Positions 33,121-43,791 of a stretch of 50,831 nucleotides of DNA are shown here, piece after piece. The notes below the pieces were generated by a model. The model was not told the origin of the DNA. It was given only the letters and a program-made list of their open reading frames with translations, and ran no database searches. The number at the start of each line of letters is the position of its first letter. The stretch's first letter is position 1. Both the position numbers and the translations under genes were made by a program. The stretch is from Streptomyces sioyaensis (GTDB lineage: Bacteria > Actinomycetota > Actinomycetes > Streptomycetales > Streptomycetaceae): NCBI RefSeq assembly GCF_004122735.1, contig NZ_SDIF01000046.1, forward strand, positions 1-50,831. The letters are read 5' to 3'.

Positions 33121-34017
33121 ATGACTACACCGCAGCAGCCACCAGGTGGTTTCGGGCAGGCGCCGGGTTACGGTGCACCGCAAGGCTTCCCGCAGCCCGG
33201 TCAGCCCGCCGGGTATCCGCCAGGTGCCGCCCCCGGTGGGCCGGGGCCGTATGGGCAGCAGCCGTACCCCGGCGGGCCGGTGCCGTACGGGCAGCCGGGG
33301 CCGGGGCCCTACGGGATGCCGCAGCAGGCGCCCCAGTTCGGGTACGGCGGCGGGCCCGGGATGCCGCCGCCCATACCGCCCAGACGGAAAGCCGGGAAGG
33401 TGTGGGGCATCGTCGGCGCCGTGGCCGGTGTGCTGGTGATCGGGACGCTGGCGTCGGCCGGGGCGTTCAGGGGCGGAGGGGGTTCGTCCGGCGGATCCGG
33501 TGGGTCCGGCGGGCCGAAGTACCGGATCACGGTGCCGCAGACGCTGGCAGGCGGAAAGTACAAGCTGGCGAAGGACATATCCCAGCAGGCCGGCAGTTCG
33601 GTGCCGCAGGACGGGGCCAATGAGCACGACATCAAAGCGGCGGGCGGACAGTACTCGTCCGGGACCAAGTCGCTGGTGATGTTGGGGCTCTACGGCGTCA
33701 TTGATGATCCCGAGACTGCGGTCGACCACACCATCCGTGGCATGACGCGCGACGGTAAGACGGAAGTCGCCGTGGCGGAGAAGAAGTTCACGCCCAGTGG
33801 GGGCGGAGATTCGCTCACCTGCGGTGTGGATGTGCGGACGGAGATGGGGCAGAAGGTCACGCTGCCGTTCTGCGTCTGGGCCGATTCCAGTACGAGCGGG
33901 AATGTCGCGGAAACCGACGCGGCGCACCTGGCGGAGGACCCGCAGTCCATCGACCTTCAGGAATTCGCTGACAAGGCCGACAAGATTCGTGGTGAGGTCA
34001 GAAAACCGCTGGGGTGA
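33121..34017 (+). CDS. Pro/Gly-rich single-pass membrane protein, unknown extracytoplasmic domain
   Basis: 298 aa. The first ~90 residues are a cytosolic Pro/Gly/Gln/Tyr-rich tail (GYGAPQGFPQPG, QQPYPGGPVPYG), then a basic stop-transfer, a transmembrane helix at about 93-113 (VWGIVGAVAGVLVIGTLAS), a Gly/Ser linker and a ~170-residue external domain with two Cys (LTCGVDVRT, LPFCVWAD), probably disulfide-linked. This architecture is common in streptomycetes with no known function. AGAAGGA supports ATG 33121. It lies between the two ABC-F homologous segments, so it may belong to the same insertion as the toxin locus. Confidence 0.8.
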   Translation: MTTPQQPPGGFGQAPGYGAPQGFPQPGQPAGYPPGAAPGGPGPYGQQPYPGGPVPYGQPGPGPYGMPQQAPQFGYGGGPGMPPPIPPRRKAGKVWGIVGAVAGVLVIGTLASAGAFRGGGGSSGGSGGSGGPKYRITVPQTLAGGKYKLAKDISQQAGSSVPQDGANEHDIKAAGGQYSSGTKSLVMLGLYGVIDDPETAVDHTIRGMTRDGKTEVAVAEKKFTPSGGGDSLTCGVDVRTEMGQKVTLPFCVWADSSTSGNVAETDAAHLAEDPQSIDLQEFADKADKIRGEVRKPLG

Positions 34018-34127
34018 GTTCCCGCTGCCGGATGCCGGGCTGCCCCTGACGTATCGCCGGTCACCGGGTGGTCAGCAGGACGTCCTCCCGCGGTGACCGG
34101 CGTCGCTCAAAGGCCCGCCGTCGGCCC

Positions 34128-35927
<1,800 letters not shown>

Positions 35928-36095
35928 CTCACTCCTGCGGTTCACATCGGGCGACCTTCCCAGCGTAGTCGGCGTGCGGAAGCGTCCCGCCGCCGAGCCG
36001 GTGCTGCGTACCCGGGGCACCGGTGCGCGGCGGGTGGTGGTGCGGGCCTCGTGGGCGTCCGGGTGCCGCCGCGGCGCGTTGGATAACGTGCCGTC

Positions 36096-36851
36096 ATGGC
36101 ACCGGACATGGGCATGGCAGTGGAGACGGAGACGGTTCGCGGGCTGGTCTACGGCCCCAGCGGCAAGCAGCTGGACGTGTATCGGCCGGCGGGGAGGTCC
36201 GGGCCGGTGCCCGCCGTGCTGCTCTGGCACGGCATCGGCCCCGACGAACGGGATGTGCTCGAACCGCTGGCGCGCACGGCGGCGGCGCACGGCCTGCTGG
36301 CCCTGGTCCCGGACTGGCGCTCGGACGCCGCGGACGGCGGCCGGGCCCATCTCCTGGAGTCGCTGGCGTTCGCCCGGAAGGAAGCGGGCGGGCTGGGCGG
36401 CGACGGGGAGTCGTATGTGCTGGCCGGGTGGTCGGCGGGGGCCGGGGCCGCGCTGGGGGTCGCGCTGCGGCCCGAGATCGCGGACGGATGGCGGCCGCGG
36501 GCCGTGGTGTGCGTGGCGGGCCGCTACGACCTGCCGGCGCGCACCACCGGAACCGCGCCGCTGGCCGATCTCGCCGCGGGCCGCGACCCGGGCGTCCCGG
36601 TCCACCTCGTCCACGGCAGCCGCGACGCGGTCCTGGACGCCCACTACTCCCGCGACCTCGCCGAGGCGCTGCGGGCCTCGGGCCGGGCGGTCACGGCGGT
36701 GACGCTCCAGGAGCCGGATACCGACCACGCAGGCGTGATCATGACCGAGTACGACCCGGCGGCGGACCGCTGCGTCCCGACGACCGAGGCACGCGCCGTA
36801 GCGGCGGGCCGGATGGTGGCCGGGGTACTGGCCGAGGCTGCCGGGGCGTAA
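36096..36851 (+). CDS. alpha/beta-hydrolase (dienelactone hydrolase-like)
   Basis: 251 aa. Alpha/beta-hydrolase fold with nucleophile S113 in GWSAG, oxyanion segment LLWHGIG, a later Asp in VHGSRDAVLD and His in DTDHAG completing the triad. No signal peptide. Substrate unknown; dienelactone hydrolase or small-ester hydrolase type. No SD is found; GATAAC at 36082-36087 sits 8 bases before ATG 36096, so the mRNA may be leaderless. Two in-frame ATGs a few codons later are alternatives. Confidence 0.78.
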   Translation: MAPDMGMAVETETVRGLVYGPSGKQLDVYRPAGRSGPVPAVLLWHGIGPDERDVLEPLARTAAAHGLLALVPDWRSDAADGGRAHLLESLAFARKEAGGLGGDGESYVLAGWSAGAGAALGVALRPEIADGWRPRAVVCVAGRYDLPARTTGTAPLADLAAGRDPGVPVHLVHGSRDAVLDAHYSRDLAEALRASGRAVTAVTLQEPDTDHAGVIMTEYDPAADRCVPTTEARAVAAGRMVAGVLAEAAGA

Positions 36852-36877
36852 TCCTCCGGCCGGCTCCTCGCGGTGCC

Positions 36878-37132
36878 TCAGCGGCGCCCGCCCCCACCCG
36901 ACGACCATGTGTTGAGCCTGCGCACGGCCTCCTCCAGCTCCCGGCGCCGGGCCTCCTGAGCCGCGCGCTGCCGGGCCTGCGGGGCAGCGACGTACGGCCG
37001 CCGGGCTGGGCCCCTGTCCTCACCGGTACTGATGCCGGTACCGATGGTCGCCCGATGGCCGCCCCGCCCCGGAAGTAACCAGCTCAGCAGCTTTCCGGGG
37101 ATTGTCCGGACGAGGCCCGGCCCACCGTTCAA
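36878..37132 (-). CDS. small basic protein, unknown
   Basis: 84 aa, very basic: an N-terminal amphipathic stretch (LVRTIPGKLLSWLLPGRGGH) and a C-terminal Arg/Ala helix (QARQRAAQEARRRELEEAVRRLN). It begins with a TTG that overlaps the stop of the gene upstream on the same strand (TTGA), so translation would be coupled. Small size, TTG start and high Arg content leave real doubt that it is a gene. Confidence 0.42.
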   Translation of the reverse strand: MNGGPGLVRTIPGKLLSWLLPGRGGHRATIGTGISTGEDRGPARRPYVAAPQARQRAAQEARRRELEEAVRRLNTWSSGGGGRR

Positions 37133-37344
37133 CGGGCGGCCGCCGTGCGGAGAACCTCGGCGAGCCGGCGGGCGGTGGCCGCGTTGCAGTTACCGAGGGC
37201 GACCAGCGAGACGCCGTAGACGCCCGCGAAGCCGGGCAGATCGACGCCGAGCGACGGCAGCGTGATGCCGTGCTCCTTCAGCGCGCTGCGCAGCTCTTCG
37301 GCGCTTTGGTGCACGTCGTCGGGGAGGGAGCGGTCGAGGGGCAT
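37129..37344 (-). CDS. small hypothetical protein
   Basis: 71 aa. LPDDVHQSAEELRSALKEHGITLPSLGVD and GVYGVSLVALGNCNAATARRLAEVLR form two helix-rich halves; no family recognised. Codon use is normal for the genome and ATG 37344 is preceded by a G-rich site. It is the first gene of a coupled two-gene unit diverging from the XRE/DUF397 pair, an arrangement frequent in streptomycetes, where XRE-DUF397 pairs adjoin small proteins. Confidence 0.65.
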   Translation of the reverse strand: MPLDRSLPDDVHQSAEELRSALKEHGITLPSLGVDLPGFAGVYGVSLVALGNCNAATARRLAEVLRTAAAR

Positions 37345-37531
37345 GGACCCCGCCTTTCTGTACGCATCGCAATGAACCGATTACAGAGTGACGTGACGCG
37401 GCGTAGCGTGAAAGGGGATTGGGCTCCCGGCCGTGGTCCGGGGAATGCGCGGTGTGACGTGGTGGAAATGCGGGAATCGCCGGGGCTCGTCCACAACGAC
37501 TGTGAATCAGCTACACGTACGGCGGTGAACC

Positions 37532-38389
37532 GTGGCACGAGGCAAGGACATTGACGGCTCGGCGGGAGTTCCGACCTTCTACGGCAAGGAACTCCGCTAC
37601 CAGCGGGAGTCGGCCGGGCTCACGCTCCAGCAACTGGTGGAGGGCAGTTTCTACGGCCCCAGTCACCTCAGCGAGATCGAGCGCGGCGAACGGCGGATGC
37701 CGGCGGAACTGGCCGAGCACGTGGACAAGGTGCTGAAGACGGACGGCTTCTTCGAGCGGCGTTGCGAGGACGTGCGGAAGGCGAGGCGGACGAGCCATCC
37801 CGCCCACTACGAGCACATCCTGGAGGCGGAGAAGCGCGCGGAGACCATCGAGGAGTGGTGCCCGACGCTCATCCCCGGCCTGTTGGAGACCGCGGCGTAC
37901 ACGCGGGCAGTGGTGCGGGCGACGCAACCGCTGGCGACCGACGAGGAGGTGGAGGAGAAGGTCAACGCCCGCATGGTGCGGGCCCACCTGTTCGAGGACG
38001 ACCACACGATCCCTGAATACTGGGTGATCCTGTCCGAGTACGTGTTGCGCTGCCCGATCCTCCCTCCGGAGGAGATGGCCGATCAGCTCGACCGCATCGC
38101 GCGGCTAGCGAGGCGTCACCGGGTCATTCCACAGATCCAGCCGTGGAACTGCGGCCCGCACCCCCTCATGCTGGTGGGCTTGTTGCAGCTCATGACCTTC
38201 CCGGACGCCCCGCCGCTGGCCTATTTGGAATCGGAGTACAGCGGTCACACCATCGACGATCCGGCTCTCGTGAAGAAGTACCGCAAGGCATACGATCGGC
38301 TCAGGGCCGCCGCGCTACCGCCGGAGGCGTCCCTCACCATGATCGAGGCGGCCGCAGAGGACTACCGAAATGGCAAGCAGCCACATTGA
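37532..38389 (+). CDS. XRE-family regulator with DUF5753 domain
   Basis: 285 aa. The N-terminal Cro/CI-type HTH (about 17-72: YGKELRYQRESAGLTLQQLVEGSFYGPSHLSEIERGERRMP) is followed by the DUF5753 domain typical of streptomycete WhiJ-like regulators (EKRAETIEEWCPTLIPGLLETAAYTRAV, then MLVGLLQLMTFPDAPPLAYLES). Such proteins pair with a small DUF397 protein in development and antibiotic control (abaA, whiJ systems). GTG 37532 lies 24 bases after TACACG (37511-37516), which could hold a -10. The stop lies inside the DUF397 gene. Confidence 0.9.
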   Translation: MARGKDIDGSAGVPTFYGKELRYQRESAGLTLQQLVEGSFYGPSHLSEIERGERRMPAELAEHVDKVLKTDGFFERRCEDVRKARRTSHPAHYEHILEAEKRAETIEEWCPTLIPGLLETAAYTRAVVRATQPLATDEEVEEKVNARMVRAHLFEDDHTIPEYWVILSEYVLRCPILPPEEMADQLDRIARLARRHRVIPQIQPWNCGPHPLMLVGLLQLMTFPDAPPLAYLESEYSGHTIDDPALVKKYRKAYDRLRAAALPPEASLTMIEAAAEDYRNGKQPH

Positions 38390-38591
38390 CTTGAGCACCG
38401 CCGTCTGGCGCAAGAGCAGTTACACCAGCGGTGAGGGCGGGAACTGCGTCGAGGTAGTCGACGACCTCCCCGGCGTCGTCCCCGTCCGCGACTCCAAGGA
38501 CCCGCACGGCCCCGCGATCATCTTCCCCGCCGCCGCCTGGTCGTCCTTCGTCTCCGCCGTCAAGGATGCTCCGCTCCCGTTCGCCGGCTAG
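38370..38591 (+). CDS. DUF397 protein, partner of the XRE regulator
   Basis: 73 aa. The DUF397 signature is complete: WRKSSYTSGEGGNCVEVVDD, VPVRDSKDPHGPAIIF, AAWSSFVSAVKD. Its start lies 20 bases inside the preceding regulator gene, so both are made from one message. DUF397 proteins are thought to modulate the cognate XRE protein, in the manner of antitoxin-like partners. Confidence 0.92.
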   Translation: MASSHIDLSTAVWRKSSYTSGEGGNCVEVVDDLPGVVPVRDSKDPHGPAIIFPAAAWSSFVSAVKDAPLPFAG

Positions 38592-38605
38592 ACCGGGCCA
38601 GGGCC

Positions 38606-39511
38606 CTAGAGATAGTCCTCCAGGCGCGCGACCGTGAAGCCCTGTTCCTGGATGTGGCGCAGCATGTTCGCCGTCATCTCCGTCATCGTGGTGCCCTTGA
38701 GTTCGGAGGGGCCGCGGAAGTGGGCCAGGATGATGTCGCCGGGGTGCAGCTTCTGGTCGGCGCGCTGGTACTGCATGTTCTTGATCTGCATGGACTCGCG
38801 CCACAGCACGATCGCCTGGGCGCCGCAGGCCTTCACGGCGGCGCGGGTGGCCTCGTTCCAGTTGCCGTAGGGCGGGCGGAAGAGGCGCGGCGCGGTGCCG
38901 TACCGGGCCTTGAGCTTGTCCTGCTGGCCGCAGATCTCGCGCTTCTGTGCCGCGGCGCCCAGGGCACGGAGGTTGGGGTGCGTCAGGGTGTGGTTGTGGA
39001 TGCCGTTGCCCTGCTGCCGCAGCCGCTGGAAGTAACCGTAGTTGCCGTTGACGGCCGAGTCCGTGAGGAACATCGAGAAGGGGATCTTGAGCTCCTCCAT
39101 CATCGTCACGAACTTCGGGTCCTTCTCGGCCCCGTCGTCGACGGTGATGAAGACGACCTTGTCCTTCACCGGGATGTCGCTGATCACGGGCACGTCGCCG
39201 TTCGCGCGCAGGGTCACCGGCTTGGTCTTCGGCGGCGCGGGCGGCGCGGCCAACGGCTCGATGCCCCACTTGCGGAACGCGGCAGCCGAGGCGGCGCCGG
39301 AGCCCGCCCCACCGCCGCCGGAACCAGCCCCGTCGCCCTCGGCCTCGGCATGTGAGCCGCCCCCGGGCGCGGGGGTCGTGGCCGAATTCCCCCTGTCCGC
39401 GGTGGGCGACTTCTCCGAAGCGGTCGAGCACCCCGATATGAGCCCGGGTATCAGCCCCGCCGCGAGCAATGCCACCGCGATCCGCCGCCACCGCGTGATG
39501 TTCGCGCCCAC
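38606..39511 (-). CDS. lipoprotein polysaccharide deacetylase (NodB domain)
   Basis: 301 aa. Signal peptide with lipobox LISGC (lipid-modified C28), then a Gly/Ser/Ala-rich stalk (30-80) and a NodB domain (about 115-300). Metal and catalytic motifs: VDDG with D125/D126, HNHTLTH (H174, H178), RPPYGNWN (212-219). Acts outside the membrane, probably removing acetyl groups from peptidoglycan or another GlcNAc polymer. GTG 39511 is preceded by GAGGT. The 163-bp gap to ispE shows no clear motif. Confidence 0.9.
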   Translation of the reverse strand: MGANITRWRRIAVALLAAGLIPGLISGCSTASEKSPTADRGNSATTPAPGGGSHAEAEGDGAGSGGGGAGSGAASAAAFRKWGIEPLAAPPAPPKTKPVTLRANGDVPVISDIPVKDKVVFITVDDGAEKDPKFVTMMEELKIPFSMFLTDSAVNGNYGYFQRLRQQGNGIHNHTLTHPNLRALGAAAQKREICGQQDKLKARYGTAPRLFRPPYGNWNEATRAAVKACGAQAIVLWRESMQIKNMQYQRADQKLHPGDIILAHFRGPSELKGTTMTEMTANMLRHIQEQGFTVARLEDYL

Positions 39512-39674
39512 GCCAGCACCTCATGTCCGTACGCCGCTTGACTGCTTCGTCCTGATTGATGACGAACAGACGTACGAGGTTGCGTGGTGTGTTTCACGCC
39601 ACGGGGAAGTCGACCGACGTCAGCGCGACGACCGTCATGAGTCCATACGAATCAACGACCCGCGAAGTACGGGG

Positions 39675-40580
39675 CTAGAGCACCGTCGCCCCCGCCGCCG
39701 GGGACCCCGCCACCCGCACCTGCCGGCACGTCCCCGACGCCAGCAGCTCCCGGGCGACCTGCCCGGCCGCCTCCGCATCCTTGGCCAGGAAGGCGGTCGT
39801 CGGCCCGGAGCCGGACACCAGCGCGGCCAGCGCACCGGCGGCAGTACCGGCTTCCAAGGTCGCCGACAACGACGGCCGCAGGGACAGCGCCGCAGGCTGC
39901 AGGTCGTTGGCCAGAGCCGCGGCCAGCGCCGTGGCGTCGCCGGACTCCAGCGCGGCCAGCAGCGCAGGTGCGGCCTCCGGCTCCGGCACGTCCGTCCCCG
40001 CCGTCAGCCGGTCGAACTCGCCGTAGACGGCCGGGGTGGAGAGCCCGCCGTCAGCCACTGCGAAGACCCAGTGGAAGGTGCCGCCGACGGGCAGCGGGGT
40101 CAGCAGCTCGCCCCGGCCGCGGCCCAGCGCCGCCCCGCCGACCAGGCTGAACGGCACGTCGCTGCCCAACTCGGCGCAGATGTCGAGGAGTTCGGAACGG
40201 GAGGCGCCCGTGGACCAGAGGGTGTCGCAGGCCAGCAGAGCACCGGCGGCGTCCGCGCTGCCGCCGGCCATGCCGCCCGCGACGGGGATGTCCTTGCGGA
40301 TGTGGAGGTGGACGTTCGGCTCGATGCCGTGGCGGGCCGCGAGGAGTTCGGCGGCGCGGGCGGCCAGGTTGGTGCGGTCCAGCGGGATCCGGTCGACGTC
40401 GTGGCCCTCGGCGGTGATCCGGAGGGTGTCGGCGGGGGTGGCGGTGACCTCGTCGTAGAGGCCGACGGCGAGGAAGACGTTCGCCAGGTCGTGGAAGCCG
40501 TCCGGGCGGGCGGCGCCCACCGCCAGCTGGACGTTGACCTTGGCCGGCACCCGGACGGTGATCGAGGTGGTGGTGGTCAT
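39675..40580 (-). CDS. ispE: 4-diphosphocytidyl-2-C-methyl-D-erythritol kinase
   Basis: 301 aa. GHMP kinase of the non-mevalonate isoprenoid pathway. VRVPAKVNVQLAVGAARPDGFHDLANVFLAV carries the substrate Lys/Asn and Asp-Gly-(F/Y)-H motif; PVAGGMAGGSADAAGALL is the ATP loop with catalytic Asp; VSGSGPTTAFL is the C-terminal glycine motif. Its ATG overlaps the rsmA stop by 4 bases, so it is coupled to rsmA. Third gene of rpfB-rsmA-ispE. Confidence 0.95.
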   Translation of the reverse strand: MTTTTSITVRVPAKVNVQLAVGAARPDGFHDLANVFLAVGLYDEVTATPADTLRITAEGHDVDRIPLDRTNLAARAAELLAARHGIEPNVHLHIRKDIPVAGGMAGGSADAAGALLACDTLWSTGASRSELLDICAELGSDVPFSLVGGAALGRGRGELLTPLPVGGTFHWVFAVADGGLSTPAVYGEFDRLTAGTDVPEPEAAPALLAALESGDATALAAALANDLQPAALSLRPSLSATLEAGTAAGALAALVSGSGPTTAFLAKDAEAAGQVARELLASGTCRQVRVAGSPAAGATVL

Positions 40581-41527
40581 GCCTGCTCTCCCCCTGAGGT
40601 CTGCTCTCCCCGTGATGTCTGCTCAGCCGCTGTCTGCCGGATGCCGGGCTCCCCGCCCGGTCCCTTGTGCTCGGCGATCCGCGCGAACTCCTCGACGGTC
40701 AGGGCCTCCCCGCGGGCCTGCGGGGAGACGCCCGCGGCGACGAGTGCGGCCTCCGCCGCCGCGGCCGATCCGGCCCAGCCCGACAGCGCGGCCCGCAGCG
40801 TCTTGCGGCGCTGGGCGAAGGCCGCGTCGACGACGGCGAAGACCTCGTCGCGGCTCGCCGAGGTCTCGATCGGCTTCTCGCGGCGGACGAGGGAGACCAA
40901 CCCCGAGTCGACGTTGGGGGCGGGCCAGAAGACGTTGCGGCCGATCGCGCCGGCCCGCTTGACCTCGGCGTACCAGGTGGCCTTGACCGACGGGACGCCG
41001 TAGACCTTGTTGCCGGGGCGGGCGGCGAGCCGGTCGGCGACCTCGGACTGGACCATGACCAGGGTGCGGTCGATGGAGGGGAACGTGGCGAGTATGTGCA
41101 GCAGCACCGGGACCGCGACGTTGTAGGGGAGGTTGGCGACCAGCGCGGTGGGCGCGGGGCCGGGGAGCTCGGTGACGTGCATCGCGTCGCTGTGCACCAG
41201 CGCAAAGCGGTCGGCGCGCTCGGGCATCCGGGCCGCGATGGTGCCCGGCAGCGCGGCCGCCAGCACCTCGTCGATCTCGACGGCGGTGACCCGGTCGGCG
41301 GCCTCCAGCAGCGCCAGGGTCAGCGAGCCGAGGCCGGGCCCGATCTCGACGACCACGTCGTCGGGCCGCACGCCCGCGGTCCGCACGATCCGGCGGACGG
41401 TGTTGGCGTCGATGACGAAGTTCTGGCCGCGCTGCTTGGTGGGGCGGACGCCCAGCGCGGCGGCCAGCTCGCGGATGTCGGCGGCGCCCAGCAGGGGACC
41501 GGAATCGTCGGTGGTGCTCTTGCTCAT
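40577..41527 (-). CDS. rsmA: 16S rRNA (adenine1518-N6/adenine1519-N6)-dimethyltransferase
   Basis: 316 aa. KsgA/Dim1 family. RPTKQRGQNFVIDANTVRRIV precedes the SAM motif I VVEIGPGLGSLTLALLE; catalytic NLPYN (VANLPYNVAVPVLLH); C-terminal AFAQRRKTLRAAL. The last ~15 residues repeat EQTSRGEQTSGGEQA, reflecting a short direct repeat at the gene end. ATG 41527 with GAGG is chosen over a 55-residue longer reading that covers the rpfB tail. 22 bp separate it from rpfB. Confidence 0.95.
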   Translation of the reverse strand: MSKSTTDDSGPLLGAADIRELAAALGVRPTKQRGQNFVIDANTVRRIVRTAGVRPDDVVVEIGPGLGSLTLALLEAADRVTAVEIDEVLAAALPGTIAARMPERADRFALVHSDAMHVTELPGPAPTALVANLPYNVAVPVLLHILATFPSIDRTLVMVQSEVADRLAARPGNKVYGVPSVKATWYAEVKRAGAIGRNVFWPAPNVDSGLVSLVRREKPIETSASRDEVFAVVDAAFAQRRKTLRAALSGWAGSAAAAEAALVAAGVSPQARGEALTVEEFARIAEHKGPGGEPGIRQTAAEQTSRGEQTSGGEQA

Positions 41528-41549
41528 GCCACAGCCTCGGTGCGCTCGT

Positions 41550-42704
41550 TCACCCGTGAAGCTTACGGCCGCAGACCGGCCACGGGCTCGCCCCCCTTCT
41601 GATGTAGAGCTTCTTGGCTCGGTAGGTCTGTTCCTGGGGGGAGGCGTCCTGCGGACGTCCGCGGCCGCCGAGGGCCCGCCAGGTGCCGGCATCGAACTGG
41701 TAGAGCCCGCCGTAGGTGCCCGAGGCGTCGACGGCGTTCGGCCGCCCGCCCGTCTCGCACTGTGCCAGCGCGTGCCAGGCGAGATGGTCGGCGCCGCGGA
41801 CGGAGGTGGGCAGCACCATGGTGCCGAGGTGCACGATCTGCGGGCGGGGGGCGTGCACGATCTCGCTGTGCAGCCGCTTCGGCTTCTGCCGGACGCCGTT
41901 GACGGTGCGCACCCGGTAGGTGACCCGCCGCACGCCGGGCCGTCCCTGCTGGACGACCGACCGGACGCCGCGGGCCAGACGGGGATCGGCCCGCAGGATC
42001 GTACGGAACGGGAGGCGCTGCTCGCGGACCTCCTTGGAGCCGGTGATCCGCAGCACGGAGATGGTCTGGCCCTCGCGCGGGAAGCTGTCCGGCGGCACCG
42101 AGGTGGTGTCCTGGTCGCGCAGCGCGAGTCCGGCCTCGGCGAGGGCCTCGCGGACGGTGGCGGCGTTGGTGCGGACCCGGTGTTCCCGGCCGTCGGCGAC
42201 GATGATCACCGAGCGTTCGGTGCGGACCGCGAGTTCCATGCCGTGCTGCTCGATGCGCCGGGAGCGGTCGGCGGACAGCACGGCGCCCTCGGCGCGCACG
42301 CCGAGCTGGTGGAGCGCGCCGGCGACGGTGTCCGCGGTGGTCCACACCGTGCGGCGCTGCCCGTCGATGGTCAGGACGACCGGGCGGCCGTGGCGGACGA
42401 CGATCTCGTCGCCGCTGCCGAGCGCGGTGCCGGGGGCGGGGGCGACGATGTCGTGGGCGCCGATGTCGAGATGCTCGTCGGCCAGCAGGTCGTCGACGTC
42501 GTCGGCGAAGGTGTGCAGGGTGCGCGGGGTGCCGTCGACGGTGAGCCGGACGGCCTTGTCGTGCGCGATGAAGGCGGTGGTGCCGCCGGCGAGGAAGGCG
42601 ACGACCAGCGCTCTGGGCAGCAGCCGGCGCAGCGCGTCGGGGTGTTCGGCGCGACGTCTGCGACGGCCGCGCGCGACGCGGTGGCTGCTCTGCGAATGAC
42701 TCAC
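41550..42704 (-). CDS. rpfB: resuscitation-promoting factor with DUF348 and G5 domains
   Basis: 384 aa. A basic N-terminus and one transmembrane/signal helix (about 27-45), three DUF348 repeats (VRLTVDGTPRTLHTFADDVDDLL; VVLTIDGQRRTVWTTADTVAGAL; VIIVADGREHRVRTNAATVREAL), a G5 domain, and a C-terminal lysozyme-like Rpf domain with the catalytic Glu in LAQCETGG. It is a muralytic enzyme needed for spore germination or exit from dormancy. GTG 42704 is taken because GGAG lies 7 bases upstream; an in-frame GTG four codons earlier has a poorer site. Heads the rpfB-rsmA-ispE operon. Confidence 0.9.
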   Translation of the reverse strand: MSHSQSSHRVARGRRRRRAEHPDALRRLLPRALVVAFLAGGTTAFIAHDKAVRLTVDGTPRTLHTFADDVDDLLADEHLDIGAHDIVAPAPGTALGSGDEIVVRHGRPVVLTIDGQRRTVWTTADTVAGALHQLGVRAEGAVLSADRSRRIEQHGMELAVRTERSVIIVADGREHRVRTNAATVREALAEAGLALRDQDTTSVPPDSFPREGQTISVLRITGSKEVREQRLPFRTILRADPRLARGVRSVVQQGRPGVRRVTYRVRTVNGVRQKPKRLHSEIVHAPRPQIVHLGTMVLPTSVRGADHLAWHALAQCETGGRPNAVDASGTYGGLYQFDAGTWRALGGRGRPQDASPQEQTYRAKKLYIRRGASPWPVCGRKLHG

Positions 42705-42742
42705 GGCGCGCTCCACATGCCCCGGCTGCGGTTGACGGCCGG

Positions 42743-42772
42743 AATGTAGCGGAGTGCCCGGTAACTCTCCAA
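42743..42772 (-). promoter_or_regulatory. candidate rpfB promoter
   Basis: On the minus strand TTGGAG (42767-42772) and TACATT (42743-42748) are separated by 18 bp, giving transcription start near 42736, about 30 bases before the rpfB start. Confidence 0.45.
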
Positions 42773-42851
42773 AGTCGGACCAGTACGGATAGTGGTCGTT
42801 CCGGGGGGCTCCGGTTGCCGCGAGGGGGGCGTGGGCGCGGGGCGGGACCGT

Positions 42852-42877
42852 CGGCGGCCCGCCGCCGCGGGCCGCCG
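42852..42877 (-). terminator. terminator of tatD
   Basis: A 10-bp stem CGGCGGCCCG / CGGGCCGCCG (42852-42861, 42868-42877) with a 6-nt loop, directly after the tatD stop at 42883. Confidence 0.65.
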
Positions 42878-42882
42878 GCCGC

Positions 42883-43758
42883 TCAGTAGCCGAAGGCCCG
42901 CGCGGTGTTCGCCGCGACGGCGGTGGCCAGGGCGTCTTCCGTCATCCCCTTGACCTCCGCCATCGCCCGCAGGGTGACCGGAACGAGGTACGGGGCGTTG
43001 GGCCGCCCGCGGTAGGGCGCGGGGGTGAGGAAGGGGGCGTCGGTCTCGACGAGCACCAGCTCGGGCGGGGCGACGGCGAGGGCTTCCCGCAGCGCCCGGG
43101 CGTTTTTGAAGGTGACGTTGCCGGCGAAGGACATGAAGTAACCGGCCGCGGCGCAGATCTCGGCCATCGCGGCGTCACCGGAGTAGCAGTGGAAGACGAC
43201 CCGTTCGGGGGCGCCCTCCTCGCGCAGGATCCGCAGCACGTCGTCGTGTGCCTCCCGGTCGTGGATGACCAGGGCCTTGCCGTGCCGCTTGGCGATCTCG
43301 ATGTGGGCGCGGAAGGAGCGCTCCTGGGCGGCCATGCCGTCGGGACCCGTACGGAAGTAGTCCAGGCCGGTCTCGCCGACGCCCCTCACCTGCGGCAGCG
43401 CGGCCAGCTCGGCGATCCCGGCGAGCGCGGCGTCGAGCGCGGCGTCGCCACCGGCCTCCCGGGCGCCCTGCCGTGACCAGCCGTCCGGATCACCGAGCAC
43501 GATCCTGGGCGCCTCGTTGGGGTGCAGCGCCACCGTCGCGTGCACGCTGTCGTACGCGGCCGCGGTCTCGGCGGCCCACCGCGAACCCGCCAGATCGCAG
43601 CCCACCTGGACGACGGTGGTCACCCCGACCGAGGCGGCCTTGGCGAGCGCCTCGTCGACGGTGCTCCCCTGCATGTCCAGGTGGGTGTGCGAATCCGCCA
43701 CCGCCACCCGGAGTGGTTCGGGCAGCGGCGGCGGAGTGTCCTTGTCCTGCGGTGCCAT
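42883..43758 (-). CDS. TatD-family metal-dependent DNase
   Basis: 291 aa. Metal-binding DSHTHLD near residue 22, GVGETGLDYFRT, VIHDREAHDDVL, VFHCYSGD and VETDAPFLTPAPYRGRPNAP are the five TatD motifs. A cytoplasmic 3'-5' exonuclease or D-Tyr-type hydrolase; the role in actinomycetes is housekeeping. Start ATG 43758. A perfect terminator follows the stop. The zinc-ribbon gene upstream ends 33 bp before the tatD start on the same strand, so both may be co-transcribed. Confidence 0.93.
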   Translation of the reverse strand: MAPQDKDTPPPLPEPLRVAVADSHTHLDMQGSTVDEALAKAASVGVTTVVQVGCDLAGSRWAAETAAAYDSVHATVALHPNEAPRIVLGDPDGWSRQGAREAGGDAALDAALAGIAELAALPQVRGVGETGLDYFRTGPDGMAAQERSFRAHIEIAKRHGKALVIHDREAHDDVLRILREEGAPERVVFHCYSGDAAMAEICAAAGYFMSFAGNVTFKNARALREALAVAPPELVLVETDAPFLTPAPYRGRPNAPYLVPVTLRAMAEVKGMTEDALATAVAANTARAFGY

Positions 43759-43791
43759 GGCCGCGATCCTACGAGGGCCGCGGCGCGGGCC

